64,000 nt of DNA from an uncultured Pelagibacteraceae bacterium (GCA_902558835.1 CACEFK010000003.1:1-64000); one strand, 5' to 3'; positions 1-9,655 are shown, counted from the first letter of the stretch. Notes: generated by a model from the letters alone, not told the origin. Numbers and translations: made by a program.

Positions 1-1
1 T

Positions 2-274
2 AATATTAAATTTGGGCTCGATATACCTTACATCAATTTTAGACGGAACGTTGTTACAAAAGGTATTCAGTTAAACGATTTAATTGGAAAAAAATTGAAA
101 GTAGGAAATGTTGAATTAGAGGGAATTGAATTATGTAGACCGTGTCGACATTTGACCGAAATGCTTGATCAAAAAAATATTCTTAAAGAATTTATGAGAA
201 AAGGAGGCCTTAGATGTCAAATTCTCTCATCTTCCAAAATTAATGTCGGTGATAAAATAGAAATAATTAATTAA
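2..274 (+). CDS. MOSC-domain protein, C-terminal part (5' end outside window)
   Basis: The frame is open from base 2 and stops with TAA at 272-274, giving about 90 residues of the C-terminal half of a MOSC (molybdenum cofactor sulfurase C-terminal) domain. It has the Cys-rich motif ELCRPCRHL followed by a GGLRCQIL segment and a final beta strand. MOSC proteins bind or transfer sulfur or the molybdenum cofactor; some reduce N-hydroxylated compounds. The start lies upstream of the window, so full length and subtype are unknown. The stop interlocks with that of the convergent MFS gene (TTAA at 271-274). Family assignment is fairly secure, function is not. Confidence 0.7.
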   Translation, partial: NIKFGLDIPYINFRRNVVTKGIQLNDLIGKKLKVGNVELEGIELCRPCRHLTEMLDQKNILKEFMRKGGLRCQILSSSKINVGDKIEIIN

Positions 275-1575
275 GGTTTTGCAGTTTCATTAACTGGATT
301 TTCATCAAGTGTTGCAGGTGTATCGGGGTCTAGTTCTAGTCCAGCAGGTGTAATTGTTGCTGGTACAGGTGTAAAAGTTGAGTCCGGGTTTTCAACAGTT
401 TCTCTAACTTTCATCCTATATAAACCAAATCCACCAATTATCGCATGCGCAATAATTAAAAAAATAAATAAACCATTTAATCCAAACCATTCCATAAACA
501 CAGAACATAAAATAGGACCACTAATTGCGCCTACACCAAAGATAAACTGCAAACCACCTCCAGCTGCTACGAATTTTGATTTAGGAACAAAGTCATTTGT
601 GTGGGCAAGGTTAAGTGAAAACAAAGGAAGACATAAACTTGAATACAATCCTACAGCAATAAAAAATATAATTTTTCTTAAAGCAAATTCATCCATGTAA
701 TAAATATTTTGAATAGGATCATTTGAAGTTAGAATTGAAATAAACGCTAAAAAACAACTTCCAAAAGTTGTAATAACAATTACTTTTCTTCTATCAAATG
801 TATCTGAAAAATAACCTATCGGTCCTTGGCCAATCACTCCTGCGATTGTTGCAATAAATAAAAGTATTGATGTTTCAACCAAAGAAAATTTTGCAAGTGT
901 TGCATAAACAGATATTAAAGAAAAGAATGCTGCATGAATGATGCCAGTAAAGAAAGAGCTCAATGAACCAAGTGGTGAAATCTTATACAATTCTTTGATG
1001 CTTATTGTTTCAATCTTTTTAAATTTAGGCGCAGGTCTTTTAGTTAATAAAATAGGAACAAGCGCAAGAGAAAGTAAAATAGAAACTAAAATAAATGGTT
1101 CGTAGTCTTCTGGTTTGCTAACATTAAGTAGCAACATACCTATAGCCAAACCAAAGTAAAGTACCATCATATAAGCTGACAATAGTTGTCCTCTATTTTT
1201 ATTAGTCGCTCTATCATTTAACCAGCTTTCAGTAACCACATAACAACTAACCAAACTTATACCTGTTATAAATCTACTAATTGTCCACATAAAAGGATTT
1301 ACATAAACAACAGCAATTAAAGCACTTAAAGATGCAAGTGAAGCGAACGCAGCAAAAACTCTTATATGACCAACTTTTTGAACAAAGTTAGGTGTTGTTC
1401 TTGAGCCTACAAAGTAACCAACATAATATCCGGACATAAAGATACCAGTTGTAAAAACACTAAAATCTTCAAGTACTGATCGAATACCCATAACTTGCAT
1501 TTGCAAACCATGAGCAATCATCATTACCCCTATCCCTATAAAAAGAGCCCAAGACTTTTTTACTTCTTTTTGCAT
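271..1575 (-). CDS. MFS transporter
   Basis: A 434-residue protein with about 12 hydrophobic segments in two halves, typical in length for the major facilitator superfamily. The loop after TM2 (GSRTTPNFVQKVGH) and a GYFSDTFDRRK motif at the start of the second half resemble the MFS signature loops. The subfamily looks like the YcaD-type group of putative sugar or metabolite efflux proteins, but the substrate cannot be read from sequence. It ends in an unusual tail of about 40 residues rich in Pro, Thr and acidic residues, probably cytoplasmic. It is the last gene of a long minus-strand run, 29 bp after the EamA gene. No clear Shine-Dalgarno precedes the ATG. Confidence 0.85.
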   Translation of the reverse strand: MQKEVKKSWALFIGIGVMMIAHGLQMQVMGIRSVLEDFSVFTTGIFMSGYYVGYFVGSRTTPNFVQKVGHIRVFAAFASLASLSALIAVVYVNPFMWTISRFITGISLVSCYVVTESWLNDRATNKNRGQLLSAYMMVLYFGLAIGMLLLNVSKPEDYEPFILVSILLSLALVPILLTKRPAPKFKKIETISIKELYKISPLGSLSSFFTGIIHAAFFSLISVYATLAKFSLVETSILLFIATIAGVIGQGPIGYFSDTFDRRKVIVITTFGSCFLAFISILTSNDPIQNIYYMDEFALRKIIFFIAVGLYSSLCLPLFSLNLAHTNDFVPKSKFVAAGGGLQFIFGVGAISGPILCSVFMEWFGLNGLFIFLIIAHAIIGGFGLYRMKVRETVENPDSTFTPVPATITPAGLELDPDTPATLDENPVNETAKP

Positions 1576-1604
1576 ATTTAGTTTTTAAGTTTAATAGTTT
1601 CTGG

Positions 1605-2480
1605 CTACCTAGTTTTGGTTTGTGTTTTTTTTATGGCTAGTAAAGAATGAATTGCTATCGTAATAATGATAACGATACCTCCATAGATAGTTTCGTTAGA
1701 GGGCTGTTCTTTAATAACCATCCAAACCCATATTGGTCCAAGGATAGTCTCTAATAGAAAAAATAGATTAACTTCGGCTGCTGTTATAAATCTTGGTGCT
1801 ATAGTGACTAAAACAAATGGTATGGCTACACACATTACACACATTAAAGGTATATAAAAAATATCATTTTCAACTAATGCAAAGTCTTTAACAAAGAAAA
1901 AGGCAAATATAGCAACGCACGATTTTCCAATTACAGCAGCAGGTACTAAATCAATAGTTTTAGCATATCTTGCAATGTTAGCATTACAAGCTAATCCAAA
2001 AGAAGTGATTAAACCAAACATATCTCCATAAAAATTGCCAAGACTTAAAGAGTCGTAAAAAATATAAACACAAGCAATAAAGGTAATTATTATAGCGACC
2101 CAAGTTTTATTATCTGGTTTTTCTTTTAAGAAAATAGCTCCTAAGATTGCTGATAGCATTGGTGCAAGAGCTACCATTAATAAAGTATTTGCTACATTAG
2201 TATTTTGTATTGAAATAATAAAAGTAATATTACAAATAGAAAAACTAATTACATAAAAAATACCTGGATAACCAATTTTAAACAAAGCTTTTAAGAAATT
2301 ATTTTTATAAAATAAAAGAAGACCAACTAAAACTACCACAAACGGTATTGCCCCTCGGTAAAAAAGCATTCCCCAAGTATCAATATTTGATAATCTAATT
2401 AACAAAGAGTCAGGCGTTATAAACATAATTGCAACAAAAGCCATTAACGAACCTTTTTGCTGATTAGTTAAATTATTCAC
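1605..2480 (-). CDS. EamA/DMT family transporter
   Basis: A 291-residue protein with about ten hydrophobic helices arranged as two EamA repeats, the normal length for drug/metabolite transporters of the RhaT/EamA type. These proteins export or import small metabolites such as amino acids; the substrate is not predictable here. The start ATG overlaps the gshB stop by four bases (ATGA on the minus strand), so translation is probably coupled. Its position behind gshA-gshB makes a thiol or amino-acid metabolite a possible substrate, but that is only guilt by association. Confidence 0.88.
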   Translation of the reverse strand: MNNLTNQQKGSLMAFVAIMFITPDSLLIRLSNIDTWGMLFYRGAIPFVVVLVGLLLFYKNNFLKALFKIGYPGIFYVISFSICNITFIISIQNTNVANTLLMVALAPMLSAILGAIFLKEKPDNKTWVAIIITFIACVYIFYDSLSLGNFYGDMFGLITSFGLACNANIARYAKTIDLVPAAVIGKSCVAIFAFFFVKDFALVENDIFYIPLMCVMCVAIPFVLVTIAPRFITAAEVNLFFLLETILGPIWVWMVIKEQPSNETIYGGIVIIITIAIHSLLAIKKTQTKTR

Positions 2481-3403
2481 GCTTTAAGCTCTTTCCAAAA
2501 AGTTTTAGCTAAATTTTTTCCAGATAGATCATAAAGTGTTTTAAGCCCAGTTGGAGATGTAACATTAATATCCCCATTGAGTTTTTGATCTATAAAATCA
2601 ATTCCTGCAAAAAAAATATTTTCTTTTTTTAAATCTTTTGCAATTAGTTTTGAAATTTTAATTTCTTTACTTGTTAATTTTATATTAGTTGGTTTTGCTC
2701 CTTTACTCATATTGCTTAAAATTGAACCTTTCTTTGGAACTCTTGAAATTGCACCACACACTTTACCATTAATAATAAAAACCCTTTTATCTCCGTTACT
2801 TATTTTTGGAAGAAATTTTTGGCACATAATATGATTATGTTTTTTTATAAATTTACTAACTAATTTTGAATTAAATTTAGTTAGTAAATGAATATCGTTT
2901 CCACTGAAACTATGGATGGGCTTTAAAATAACTTTTTTGTTTTTTTGGAAAAATTTTTTAATTTCATCCATATTTTGAGTAAAAATAGTAGCTGGCATGT
3001 ATTTTTGATATTTAGATGAATACAATTTTTCAGAAATATTCCTTACTGAAGTAGGGTTGTTAATTATTTTAACTTTAGTCTTAATTGTATCCAAAATGTA
3101 TGTTGTAGAAATATACTCAAGATTAAAAGGTGGATCTTGGCGAATAAGAATAAATTTACATTTACTTAAGTCTAGGTTTTGTTTTTTTGTGATTTTATAG
3201 AATTTTTTATTGCTATAGTTAAATTTAATAAAAAAACCCTTAGCTGTAACTTTTGAATTTACAACTGATAAGTCTTTTGGATCGTAATAGAAAATTTTAT
3301 ATTTTTTCTTCTGAATTTCGTTTGCTAAAAAAACACTTGTATCCGTTAAAGGATTTAGTTTAGAAGGATGATTTCCTTGAACAGCAATAATTTTATTTAT
3401 CAT
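2477..3403 (-). CDS. gshB: Glutathione synthetase
   Basis: ATP-grasp ligase that joins glycine to gamma-glutamylcysteine to make glutathione in the cytoplasm. The 308-residue product has the prokaryotic GshB layout: an N-terminal pre-ATP-grasp fold beginning MINKIIAVQGNHPSKLN, the ILIRQDPPFNLEYI substrate segment, the ATP-grasp motif VILKPIHSFSGNDIHLL, and the C-terminal INVTSPTGLKTL motif that closes the metal site. Length is normal. It overlaps gshA by 11 bp upstream and the EamA gene by 4 bp downstream, so both glutathione steps are co-transcribed. Confidence 0.95.
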   Translation of the reverse strand: MINKIIAVQGNHPSKLNPLTDTSVFLANEIQKKKYKIFYYDPKDLSVVNSKVTAKGFFIKFNYSNKKFYKITKKQNLDLSKCKFILIRQDPPFNLEYISTTYILDTIKTKVKIINNPTSVRNISEKLYSSKYQKYMPATIFTQNMDEIKKFFQKNKKVILKPIHSFSGNDIHLLTKFNSKLVSKFIKKHNHIMCQKFLPKISNGDKRVFIINGKVCGAISRVPKKGSILSNMSKGAKPTNIKLTSKEIKISKLIAKDLKKENIFFAGIDFIDQKLNGDINVTSPTGLKTLYDLSGKNLAKTFWKELKA

Positions 3404-4688
3404 ACAATTCGTCTAAATTTTCGTTTTTTGAAAATTTACTAATCATATGATCTGCGTTTGTTGTCTTATTATCAATTACTTTTTGTAGGTGGTTTAGGAA
3501 TACAGTCTCGTTATTACCTTTCTTACTTAAAACATCTCTATTCTCCAACCCTTTTCTTGAAAGATCTAAAAGTGTAGATGACCAATAAAGAAGATCTTTA
3601 CCCATTAATTGAGTATTAAATCCTTTTTTTGGTGCCTCTAAATAGGCATTAATTATTTTATCGTTTTCCCATTTCGAAATAAGTTCATGAACTTCATCTA
3701 AATTTCCATAAAGCATACCTATATTGAAAGCTGGTCCTGCACACAAACAATCCCAGCCACAGGTATCCATTGATCTCAATTCTATATACTTTTTTACTCT
3801 ATTCTCGGTAAATATTGTGCTTAAGTGAGTTGTTAAGTCTGTTTCAGTTGGAAGCCTATTTCCAATTTCTTGAATTTTTCCTTCCATAAAATCCTTAAAA
3901 ATATATTTCCTACCGGAAATATACTGATCTTCATTTTGTATAAATAATATGGGAAAATTAATTACAAAATTTGCATATTTTTCAAAATTCATATCTTCGA
4001 AAAATAATTTAGGCAATCCACCTCTAGAAGTGCTTTGCCATACTTTAGATCTATAAGATAAATAGTTACTATTTTTTTTCTCCACGATTGAGGAATTTGC
4101 AAACAAAGCGATTGCAACGGGTACAATTGAGTTTGCTACTCTAAACTTTTTAATAAAATCTTCTTCTGAGCCATAATCTATATTTAACTGAGTGCCACAT
4201 GTTCGATACATCATATCTAAACTAAGTTCACCACCTAAAGGCATATCCTTAGTCATCAATTCATATCTTTGTTTAGGATTGTTTGGTATTTCATTTAATT
4301 TAGATATTGGATCGAATCCTGCACTAACAATTTTTATATCTAATTTTTTTGTAACTTGTTTTAATTCAAACAAATAGTCTTGTGACTCCGCACAAGCTTC
4401 ATGCATATGATTTAATTTATCTCCTGATAATTCTATTTGGTTACCTGGTTCAAGAGTTATATTTTTTCCACCTTTATTAAGAGCAATGATATTTTGTTTT
4501 TCAAAAACTGGATTCCAGCCAAATTCAAGTAAGGCTGTAAACATTTTTTTTATTTTTGGATAATCAATCCTTTTATTGTCCGAATTATTAAATAAAAACT
4601 TTTCATGCTCGATCCCAATTTTGAAATTTTTGGGTTCTTTAATACCTGATTTAAAATAATTTATAATTTTTTCTTTTGAATCAATCAT
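3393..4688 (-). CDS. gshA: Glutamate--cysteine ligase (plant/alphaproteobacterial type)
   Basis: Catalyses the first and rate-limiting step of glutathione synthesis, the ATP-dependent ligation of glutamate and cysteine. At 431 residues it fits the GCS2 class found in alphaproteobacteria and plants rather than the enterobacterial type. Visible motifs are KIGIEHEKFLF near the N-terminus (metal and glutamate site), GNQIELSG, and MYRTCGTQLNIDYGSEEDF in the middle. It lies 29 bp after the HD-domain gene and overlaps gshB, forming a compact glutathione operon within the longer minus-strand run. Confidence 0.95.
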   Translation of the reverse strand: MIDSKEKIINYFKSGIKEPKNFKIGIEHEKFLFNNSDNKRIDYPKIKKMFTALLEFGWNPVFEKQNIIALNKGGKNITLEPGNQIELSGDKLNHMHEACAESQDYLFELKQVTKKLDIKIVSAGFDPISKLNEIPNNPKQRYELMTKDMPLGGELSLDMMYRTCGTQLNIDYGSEEDFIKKFRVANSIVPVAIALFANSSIVEKKNSNYLSYRSKVWQSTSRGGLPKLFFEDMNFEKYANFVINFPILFIQNEDQYISGRKYIFKDFMEGKIQEIGNRLPTETDLTTHLSTIFTENRVKKYIELRSMDTCGWDCLCAGPAFNIGMLYGNLDEVHELISKWENDKIINAYLEAPKKGFNTQLMGKDLLYWSSTLLDLSRKGLENRDVLSKKGNNETVFLNHLQKVIDNKTTNADHMISKFSKNENLDELYDK

Positions 4689-4717
4689 GCGTTGTAAGTA
4701 GTGATTTATAGCTAAAT

Positions 4718-5275
4718 TTAAAGATAATAATAAGGCTCTTTTGCGAATATTTTTTTAACCAATGGCTTAAAATCTTCCAAAGTCATACTTTTGTAATTAG
4801 GGTCAAAAGAGCATTGGTCATATTTTTCACAAAAATCTATAGTGTCTTGATAATACTTGTGGTCTTTAAATTTATCTCTTGCATTTCTGTCACCCCCTAA
4901 ATGATGAGCACTGTAGTAAGTTTGAAAAAGACCATGGTGTAGAATAATCCAATAAGTTCTTTCTGAAACATAAGGTCTTAGTATAGATGCAGCATATTGA
5001 GAATGATTCATTGGTGCTAAATCGTCTCCAATATCATGTAATAAAGTTGCAACAACCATTTCATCACTTTCTTTATTTTTAAAAGCTCTTGTTGCTGCTT
5101 GTAAGGAGTGTTCTAGTCTAGTGACTTTGTAACCTTCTAAAGTTGTAGTTTGTTTAGATAAATAATTTAAAACTCTCTCAGCTGTTTGTCTTTCAAAGTT
5201 TTTCTCAAATTTTTCAAGAAGCTCATAATCTTCCTTAGTTCCATTTTTCATTTCAGTAAAATTTACTGTTTTCAT
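4718..5275 (-). CDS. HD-domain protein, PhnZ/TmpB-like (COG4341-type)
   Basis: A 185-residue protein with an HD-type metal site: His56 in RLEHSLQAA, His80-Asp81 in LLHDIGDDLAP, His91, and His113-His114 in ILHHGLFQTYY, then a YDQCSFDP segment. The EHSLQ motif and the 24-residue spacing to HD resemble the HD-domain mixed-valent diiron oxygenases (PhnZ, TmpB, MIOX relatives) more than ordinary HD phosphohydrolases. Annotation pipelines usually call this family a predicted HD phosphohydrolase. It sits 3 bp after purF and 29 bp before gshA. The reaction is unknown; hydrolase and oxygenase are both open. Confidence 0.75.
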   Translation of the reverse strand: MKTVNFTEMKNGTKEDYELLEKFEKNFERQTAERVLNYLSKQTTTLEGYKVTRLEHSLQAATRAFKNKESDEMVVATLLHDIGDDLAPMNHSQYAASILRPYVSERTYWIILHHGLFQTYYSAHHLGGDRNARDKFKDHKYYQDTIDFCEKYDQCSFDPNYKSMTLEDFKPLVKKIFAKEPYYYL

Positions 5276-5278
5276 AAC

Positions 5279-6760
5279 TTAATTGTTTGATCCAGTGCTT
5301 AGTAAAGATAACTGAGTTATTTTATTATCTCCTAATTCATCCACTAATTTAACAGGGTATTCACCTGTGAAATAATGATCTGTTAATTGTGGATATGTTT
5401 CATTTCTTTTTTCAAAACCAATAGCTTTATACAATCCTTCAATTGACAAAAATCTTAAAGATTTAGCCCCAATATATTCACAAATTTCATCATTTGTTTT
5501 ATTTGCTGCTAACAATTCCTTTTTTGTAGGTGTGTCTACACCATAGAAATCCGGATATCTTATTTCGGGGCACGCAATTTTAACATGAACTTCTTTTGCA
5601 CCAGCATCATAAAGCATTTTAACAATTTTATAAGATGTTGTTCCTCGAACAAGAGAGTCATCAATTAGAATAATTTTTTTATCTTTTATTGTTGTTTGAT
5701 TAGCATTTAATTTTAATTTAACACCCAAGCTTCTAATTTTTTGGCTTGGTTCAATGAAAGTTCTTCCAACATAATGATTTCTAATTAACCCATGTTCAAA
5801 GTTCATTTTTAATTCTTGAGCAAAACCCATAGCAGCAGCATTTCCAGAGTCTGGAACTGGAACCACTATATCTGCATCAGTATCATTTTCTTTTGCAAGT
5901 TCTCTACCGATGTTCTTTCTATGCTCATATGCTGTTTTTCCTCCTATTAAACTGTCTGGTCTTGAAAAATATATATATTCAAATACGCAAGGCCTAACTT
6001 TTTTAGAAGGGAAGGGCTTAATACTTTTCAGTTCATTATTTTCAATTAATACTATCTCACCATTTTCAACTTCTCTTACAAATTTTGCACCAATAATGTC
6101 AAATGCACAGGTTTCTGATGCCAAGACATAACTATTGCCAAGCTTACCAATTACTAGTGGTCTAATTCCATAAGGATCTCTAACTCCAATTAAAGAGTTT
6201 TGAGTTAACATCACTAATGCATAACCACCTTGAATTTGAAAAATTGCATCGATTACTTTGTCAATTGTTTTTGGTCTTTTTGATTTAGCAATCAATTGAA
6301 CAATCGTTTCAGTATCTGAAGTAGTGTAAAATATAGCTCCATCTTCAACAAGTTTATTTCTTAAAGCTATTGAATTAGTAAGATTTCCATTATGCGCAAC
6401 TCCAATTCCACCTGCATTAGTATCAGCAAAAAAGGGCTGAATGTTTCTTAATATATTGTTACCAGTTGTACTATATCTGTTATGGCCAATTGCATAATTT
6501 CCCTTAAGATTATTAAGTACCTTTTCTTTGTTGAAATTATCACCAACTAAACCAAATCTTTTTTCAGAATAATATTTTTCTCCATCAAAAGTAACTATTC
6601 CACAACCTTCCTGACCTCTATGTTGAAGAGCATGCAGCCCAAGTGCTGTTAGAGCTGAAGCATCCTTTGCATTGCTAATACCAAAAACTCCACATTCTTC
6701 CTTTAGTCTTGGATTATAGCTCTGTAATTTTTTCTTTAGAATCTTGATATGTTTTTTCAT
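5279..6760 (-). CDS. purF: Amidophosphoribosyltransferase
   Basis: Transfers the glutamine amide to PRPP to make phosphoribosylamine, the first committed purine step. The 493-residue protein starts with about 22 residues that look like a cleavable propeptide, followed by the catalytic Cys in EECGVFGI (Ntn glutaminase). HNGNLTNS and the PRPP-binding loop IILIDDSLVRGTT are present. The only ATG upstream of the Cys is at 6758-6760, which makes it overlap cvpA by 47 bp; I see no better start, and a rare non-ATG codon is the only alternative. cvpA-purF is a widely conserved pair. Confidence 0.96.
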   Translation of the reverse strand: MKKHIKILKKKLQSYNPRLKEECGVFGISNAKDASALTALGLHALQHRGQEGCGIVTFDGEKYYSEKRFGLVGDNFNKEKVLNNLKGNYAIGHNRYSTTGNNILRNIQPFFADTNAGGIGVAHNGNLTNSIALRNKLVEDGAIFYTTSDTETIVQLIAKSKRPKTIDKVIDAIFQIQGGYALVMLTQNSLIGVRDPYGIRPLVIGKLGNSYVLASETCAFDIIGAKFVREVENGEIVLIENNELKSIKPFPSKKVRPCVFEYIYFSRPDSLIGGKTAYEHRKNIGRELAKENDTDADIVVPVPDSGNAAAMGFAQELKMNFEHGLIRNHYVGRTFIEPSQKIRSLGVKLKLNANQTTIKDKKIILIDDSLVRGTTSYKIVKMLYDAGAKEVHVKIACPEIRYPDFYGVDTPTKKELLAANKTNDEICEYIGAKSLRFLSIEGLYKAIGFEKRNETYPQLTDHYFTGEYPVKLVDELGDNKITQLSLLSTGSNN

Positions 6761-7259
6761 TAGGAAATTCTTTTATCAGATAACTACTACCTTTTTCTAA
6801 ATATGGAAAGACGTATGATTTGTCAAAATTTATTGGCCATTTATCATGATTATAAACAATATGAACACCAGAAAAGATACATACAGAAATTATGTAAGCT
6901 CTTATAAAACCAAAAAAGAATCCAAATGTCGTATCTAAGCCACCGATTCCCGTATATCTGACTGCTCTACTGATTCCTTTATTAATTAATAAAACCAAAA
7001 AGATAACAACCACAAATATTGCTATTCCCAAACCAACATCGAGCACATACTCATTATCAATTATGTCTTTTACATAGGGTTTAATTTTAGGAAATAAAAT
7101 TAATGTAATTATGTATGCTAGCAACCATTTAGCCATTGAAAGGATGCTTAAAATAAAGCCTTTTTTATAACAACTTATCAAAGAAAGGATTGTTAAAATT
7201 AAATAAATTAAATCAATAATTGATATTGCTTTATAAAAATCTTTTATGATTTCTAACAT
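6714..7259 (-). CDS. cvpA: CvpA family membrane protein
   Basis: A 181-residue inner-membrane protein with four predicted helices, starting with the IDLIYLILTILSLISCYKKGF segment typical of the CvpA/colicin V production family. A conserved GGLDTTFGFFFGFIR motif lies near residue 105. Its role is unclear; family members are linked to colicin V export and membrane stress. It is directly upstream of purF, the classic partner, with a 47-bp overlap, and its ATG shares one base with the stop of the RND gene (TAATG). Confidence 0.88.
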   Translation of the reverse strand: MLEIIKDFYKAISIIDLIYLILTILSLISCYKKGFILSILSMAKWLLAYIITLILFPKIKPYVKDIIDNEYVLDVGLGIAIFVVVIFLVLLINKGISRAVRYTGIGGLDTTFGFFFGFIRAYIISVCIFSGVHIVYNHDKWPINFDKSYVFPYLEKGSSYLIKEFPNEKTYQDSKEKITEL

Positions 7260-9655
7260 TAAGATGATTTGCCAAAAGGTTTAATAATTAAGATTAATGC
7301 AGGCAGTAGTGTTAATACCGATATCATGGCTAATAGCATAGCCAGGCCAGTAAACACACCAAAATAAATTGTTGGGATAAATTTTGATAACACCAAAATT
7401 GAAAACCCAAAAACAATCGTAATTGAAGTGTTTAATATAGCAACTCCAACAGTTGAATGACAAGTTTTTAATGTTTTATTGTAATCCTTTATTTTATTAA
7501 ACTCTTCTTTAAATCTATAAATATAGTGAATACTGTTATCTACAGCAATTCCTATTGTAATTGCTGCAATAGTTATAGTCATCATATCTAAAGGTATTCC
7601 TAACAATCCAATTATTCCTAGTATAAAAAAAGCAGCAATAAAATTTGGAACAACGCCAATTAATGAAAGTTTAATATTTCTGAATAAGATTATGAACATT
7701 GAAAATATTCCAATCATAACTAATCCCAATGTTAAAATTTGAGATTTAAACAGGCTTTGTAATAGATTATTAAATAATATTAATACACCTGCTAATTTGT
7801 AATCTTTTTCCTCTAAACCAAATTTGTCTTTTAGATCAAAATTAATTTTGTTAATTAAATCATTTCTTCTTAAATCTTCCTGCGAGTCTATAATTCTTAA
7901 ACTAATTCTAGCCTCATTATCTTTAATTGAAAGATAGGGATCAATGATTTCAGTTTTAATGCTCTCAGGAATTTTAGAGTAAAGTACTCCCATTTCTAAA
8001 GTGCCTAAAGGCTTATTATTATTTAATTGAGTAGCAACCTCAATAATTGATGAAAAAGATAGAACTTTACCAATTTCTGGTAAGCTATCTAAGTAATTAT
8101 GAACAGATGTAATTAGATCAATTTTATCTTTGGTAAACCAATATTTTTCATCGTTAGTATCTTCTTCATCACCCCAATCGTCAAACTCGTCATCTTCCTC
8201 AGATTTTTTTACCTTTTCTTTTTCAGGAAATTTTATAATAACCTCTAAAGGAGTAGTTCCACCTAGCTCTTCATCTATAAGCTCCATACCTTTATAAATT
8301 TCAGTATTCTTATCAAAGTAATTTATAAAACTATTTTCAACTTCAAGCTTACTAATTCCAGAAATACTGAATATTATAACTATTCCAGTTACCAAGAAAA
8401 TTGAGTTTTTATTATTTATAGAAATTAAACTAAGTAAATTTGTAATTTTAGATTTCTGTTCTTTTTTAACGGTTATATTATTTGTGGGTGCAAAGTTTAA
8501 AAGGGTAGGTAGTAAAGTAAATGTAATGATAAATGATGTAATTAACCCAAAAGTCATCATCCAGCCAAAATCAATAATAGGTTTTATTTCACTAAAAATT
8601 AAAGATAAGAAAGCGAAAATTGTCGTTAGAACAGTATAAAGAATTGGCCAAAACATTTTTGAAGTTGTTAAGGAAATAATTTCAAAATTGTTTTTTGATG
8701 GAAAATCTTTTTTAAGTTGAAGAAATCTTGTGCTCATATGAATATTCATTGCCATTGTTAGAATTAACATCAGTGCAATGAAATTTGATGAAATGACTGT
8801 AACTTTCCATCCTAGCAATCCAAGTAATCCCATCATTATTATCACAGAAAAAAGACAACTGCTTATAGGAACTATAATCCAAAGAAGGTTTCTAAAAACA
8901 AACCATAAAGTAGTAATTATAAATAACAGAACTCCCAAACCAAAAACAATTATATCGCTTTTGATAAAAGTCATCATATCATCAGCAATCATTGGTATTC
9001 CTCCTAGATAAATTTTTCCAACATTACTATAACTTTGAATAACTTGTCTAATTTCTAAAATATTCCGATGGTTTTGTTTTTTGATTTGATCTTTAATTAA
9101 TTCAACTTCTTCTTTTGATTTATTTTCTATATCTTCTAATTTTTGAGACTGTTTAATGTTAACAATAATTCCACTAGTTTTGCCGTCTTCACTAATGACG
9201 AAATTTCGAAAAACAGGACTATTTAAAATTTCTTTAAAACCTCTATCTCTATCAACATCTTCATCTTTTAATGTTTTGAAGCTTTCTAGTCTTTCCTGAA
9301 GAGGGGCATCAGAGTTATTTAAAAGAGGAATGTCTAATAATGTAATCACACTATGGACCCAATTGAGGCTCTGAATTTTATATTTTAAACTTAATAAATT
9401 ATTAATTGATGAGTCAGTTGCCATTCCCTCATTTGGTGTATAGGTAAGAATTAAAAATTCTTTAGATCCATATCTTTCAGAGATTTCTTTTAAATATACT
9501 AGATCTGGGTCACCCTCTATTAATAAGGTTTCTGATGAAGCATCTAGCCTAAAATTTTTTGCATAGTATCCAAAACTTAATATAGCAATAATTAACAACA
9601 CAAATATTGCTTTGGGATTTTTAAGGATAACGTTTTGATAAAAATGAGCTATCAT
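7259..9655 (-). CDS. RND/MMPL family exporter
   Basis: A 798-residue membrane protein with the two-fold RND layout: TM1, a large periplasmic loop, TM2-6, TM7, a second periplasmic loop and TM8-12. The ITIGIAVDNSIHYIYRF signature lies in the second half. It belongs to the predicted exporters of the RND superfamily (COG1033/MMPL), which move lipids or other hydrophobic substrates; HpnN hopanoid exporters are in this group, but no hopanoid gene is seen nearby. The second loop carries a strongly acidic low-complexity insert (EEDDEFDDWGDEEDTNDE). It sits between dnaB and cvpA, sharing one base with the latter. Substrate unknown. Confidence 0.86.
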   Translation of the reverse strand: MIAHFYQNVILKNPKAIFVLLIIAILSFGYYAKNFRLDASSETLLIEGDPDLVYLKEISERYGSKEFLILTYTPNEGMATDSSINNLLSLKYKIQSLNWVHSVITLLDIPLLNNSDAPLQERLESFKTLKDEDVDRDRGFKEILNSPVFRNFVISEDGKTSGIIVNIKQSQKLEDIENKSKEEVELIKDQIKKQNHRNILEIRQVIQSYSNVGKIYLGGIPMIADDMMTFIKSDIIVFGLGVLLFIITTLWFVFRNLLWIIVPISSCLFSVIIMMGLLGLLGWKVTVISSNFIALMLILTMAMNIHMSTRFLQLKKDFPSKNNFEIISLTTSKMFWPILYTVLTTIFAFLSLIFSEIKPIIDFGWMMTFGLITSFIITFTLLPTLLNFAPTNNITVKKEQKSKITNLLSLISINNKNSIFLVTGIVIIFSISGISKLEVENSFINYFDKNTEIYKGMELIDEELGGTTPLEVIIKFPEKEKVKKSEEDDEFDDWGDEEDTNDEKYWFTKDKIDLITSVHNYLDSLPEIGKVLSFSSIIEVATQLNNNKPLGTLEMGVLYSKIPESIKTEIIDPYLSIKDNEARISLRIIDSQEDLRRNDLINKINFDLKDKFGLEEKDYKLAGVLILFNNLLQSLFKSQILTLGLVMIGIFSMFIILFRNIKLSLIGVVPNFIAAFFILGIIGLLGIPLDMMTITIAAITIGIAVDNSIHYIYRFKEEFNKIKDYNKTLKTCHSTVGVAILNTSITIVFGFSILVLSKFIPTIYFGVFTGLAMLLAMISVLTLLPALILIIKPFGKSS

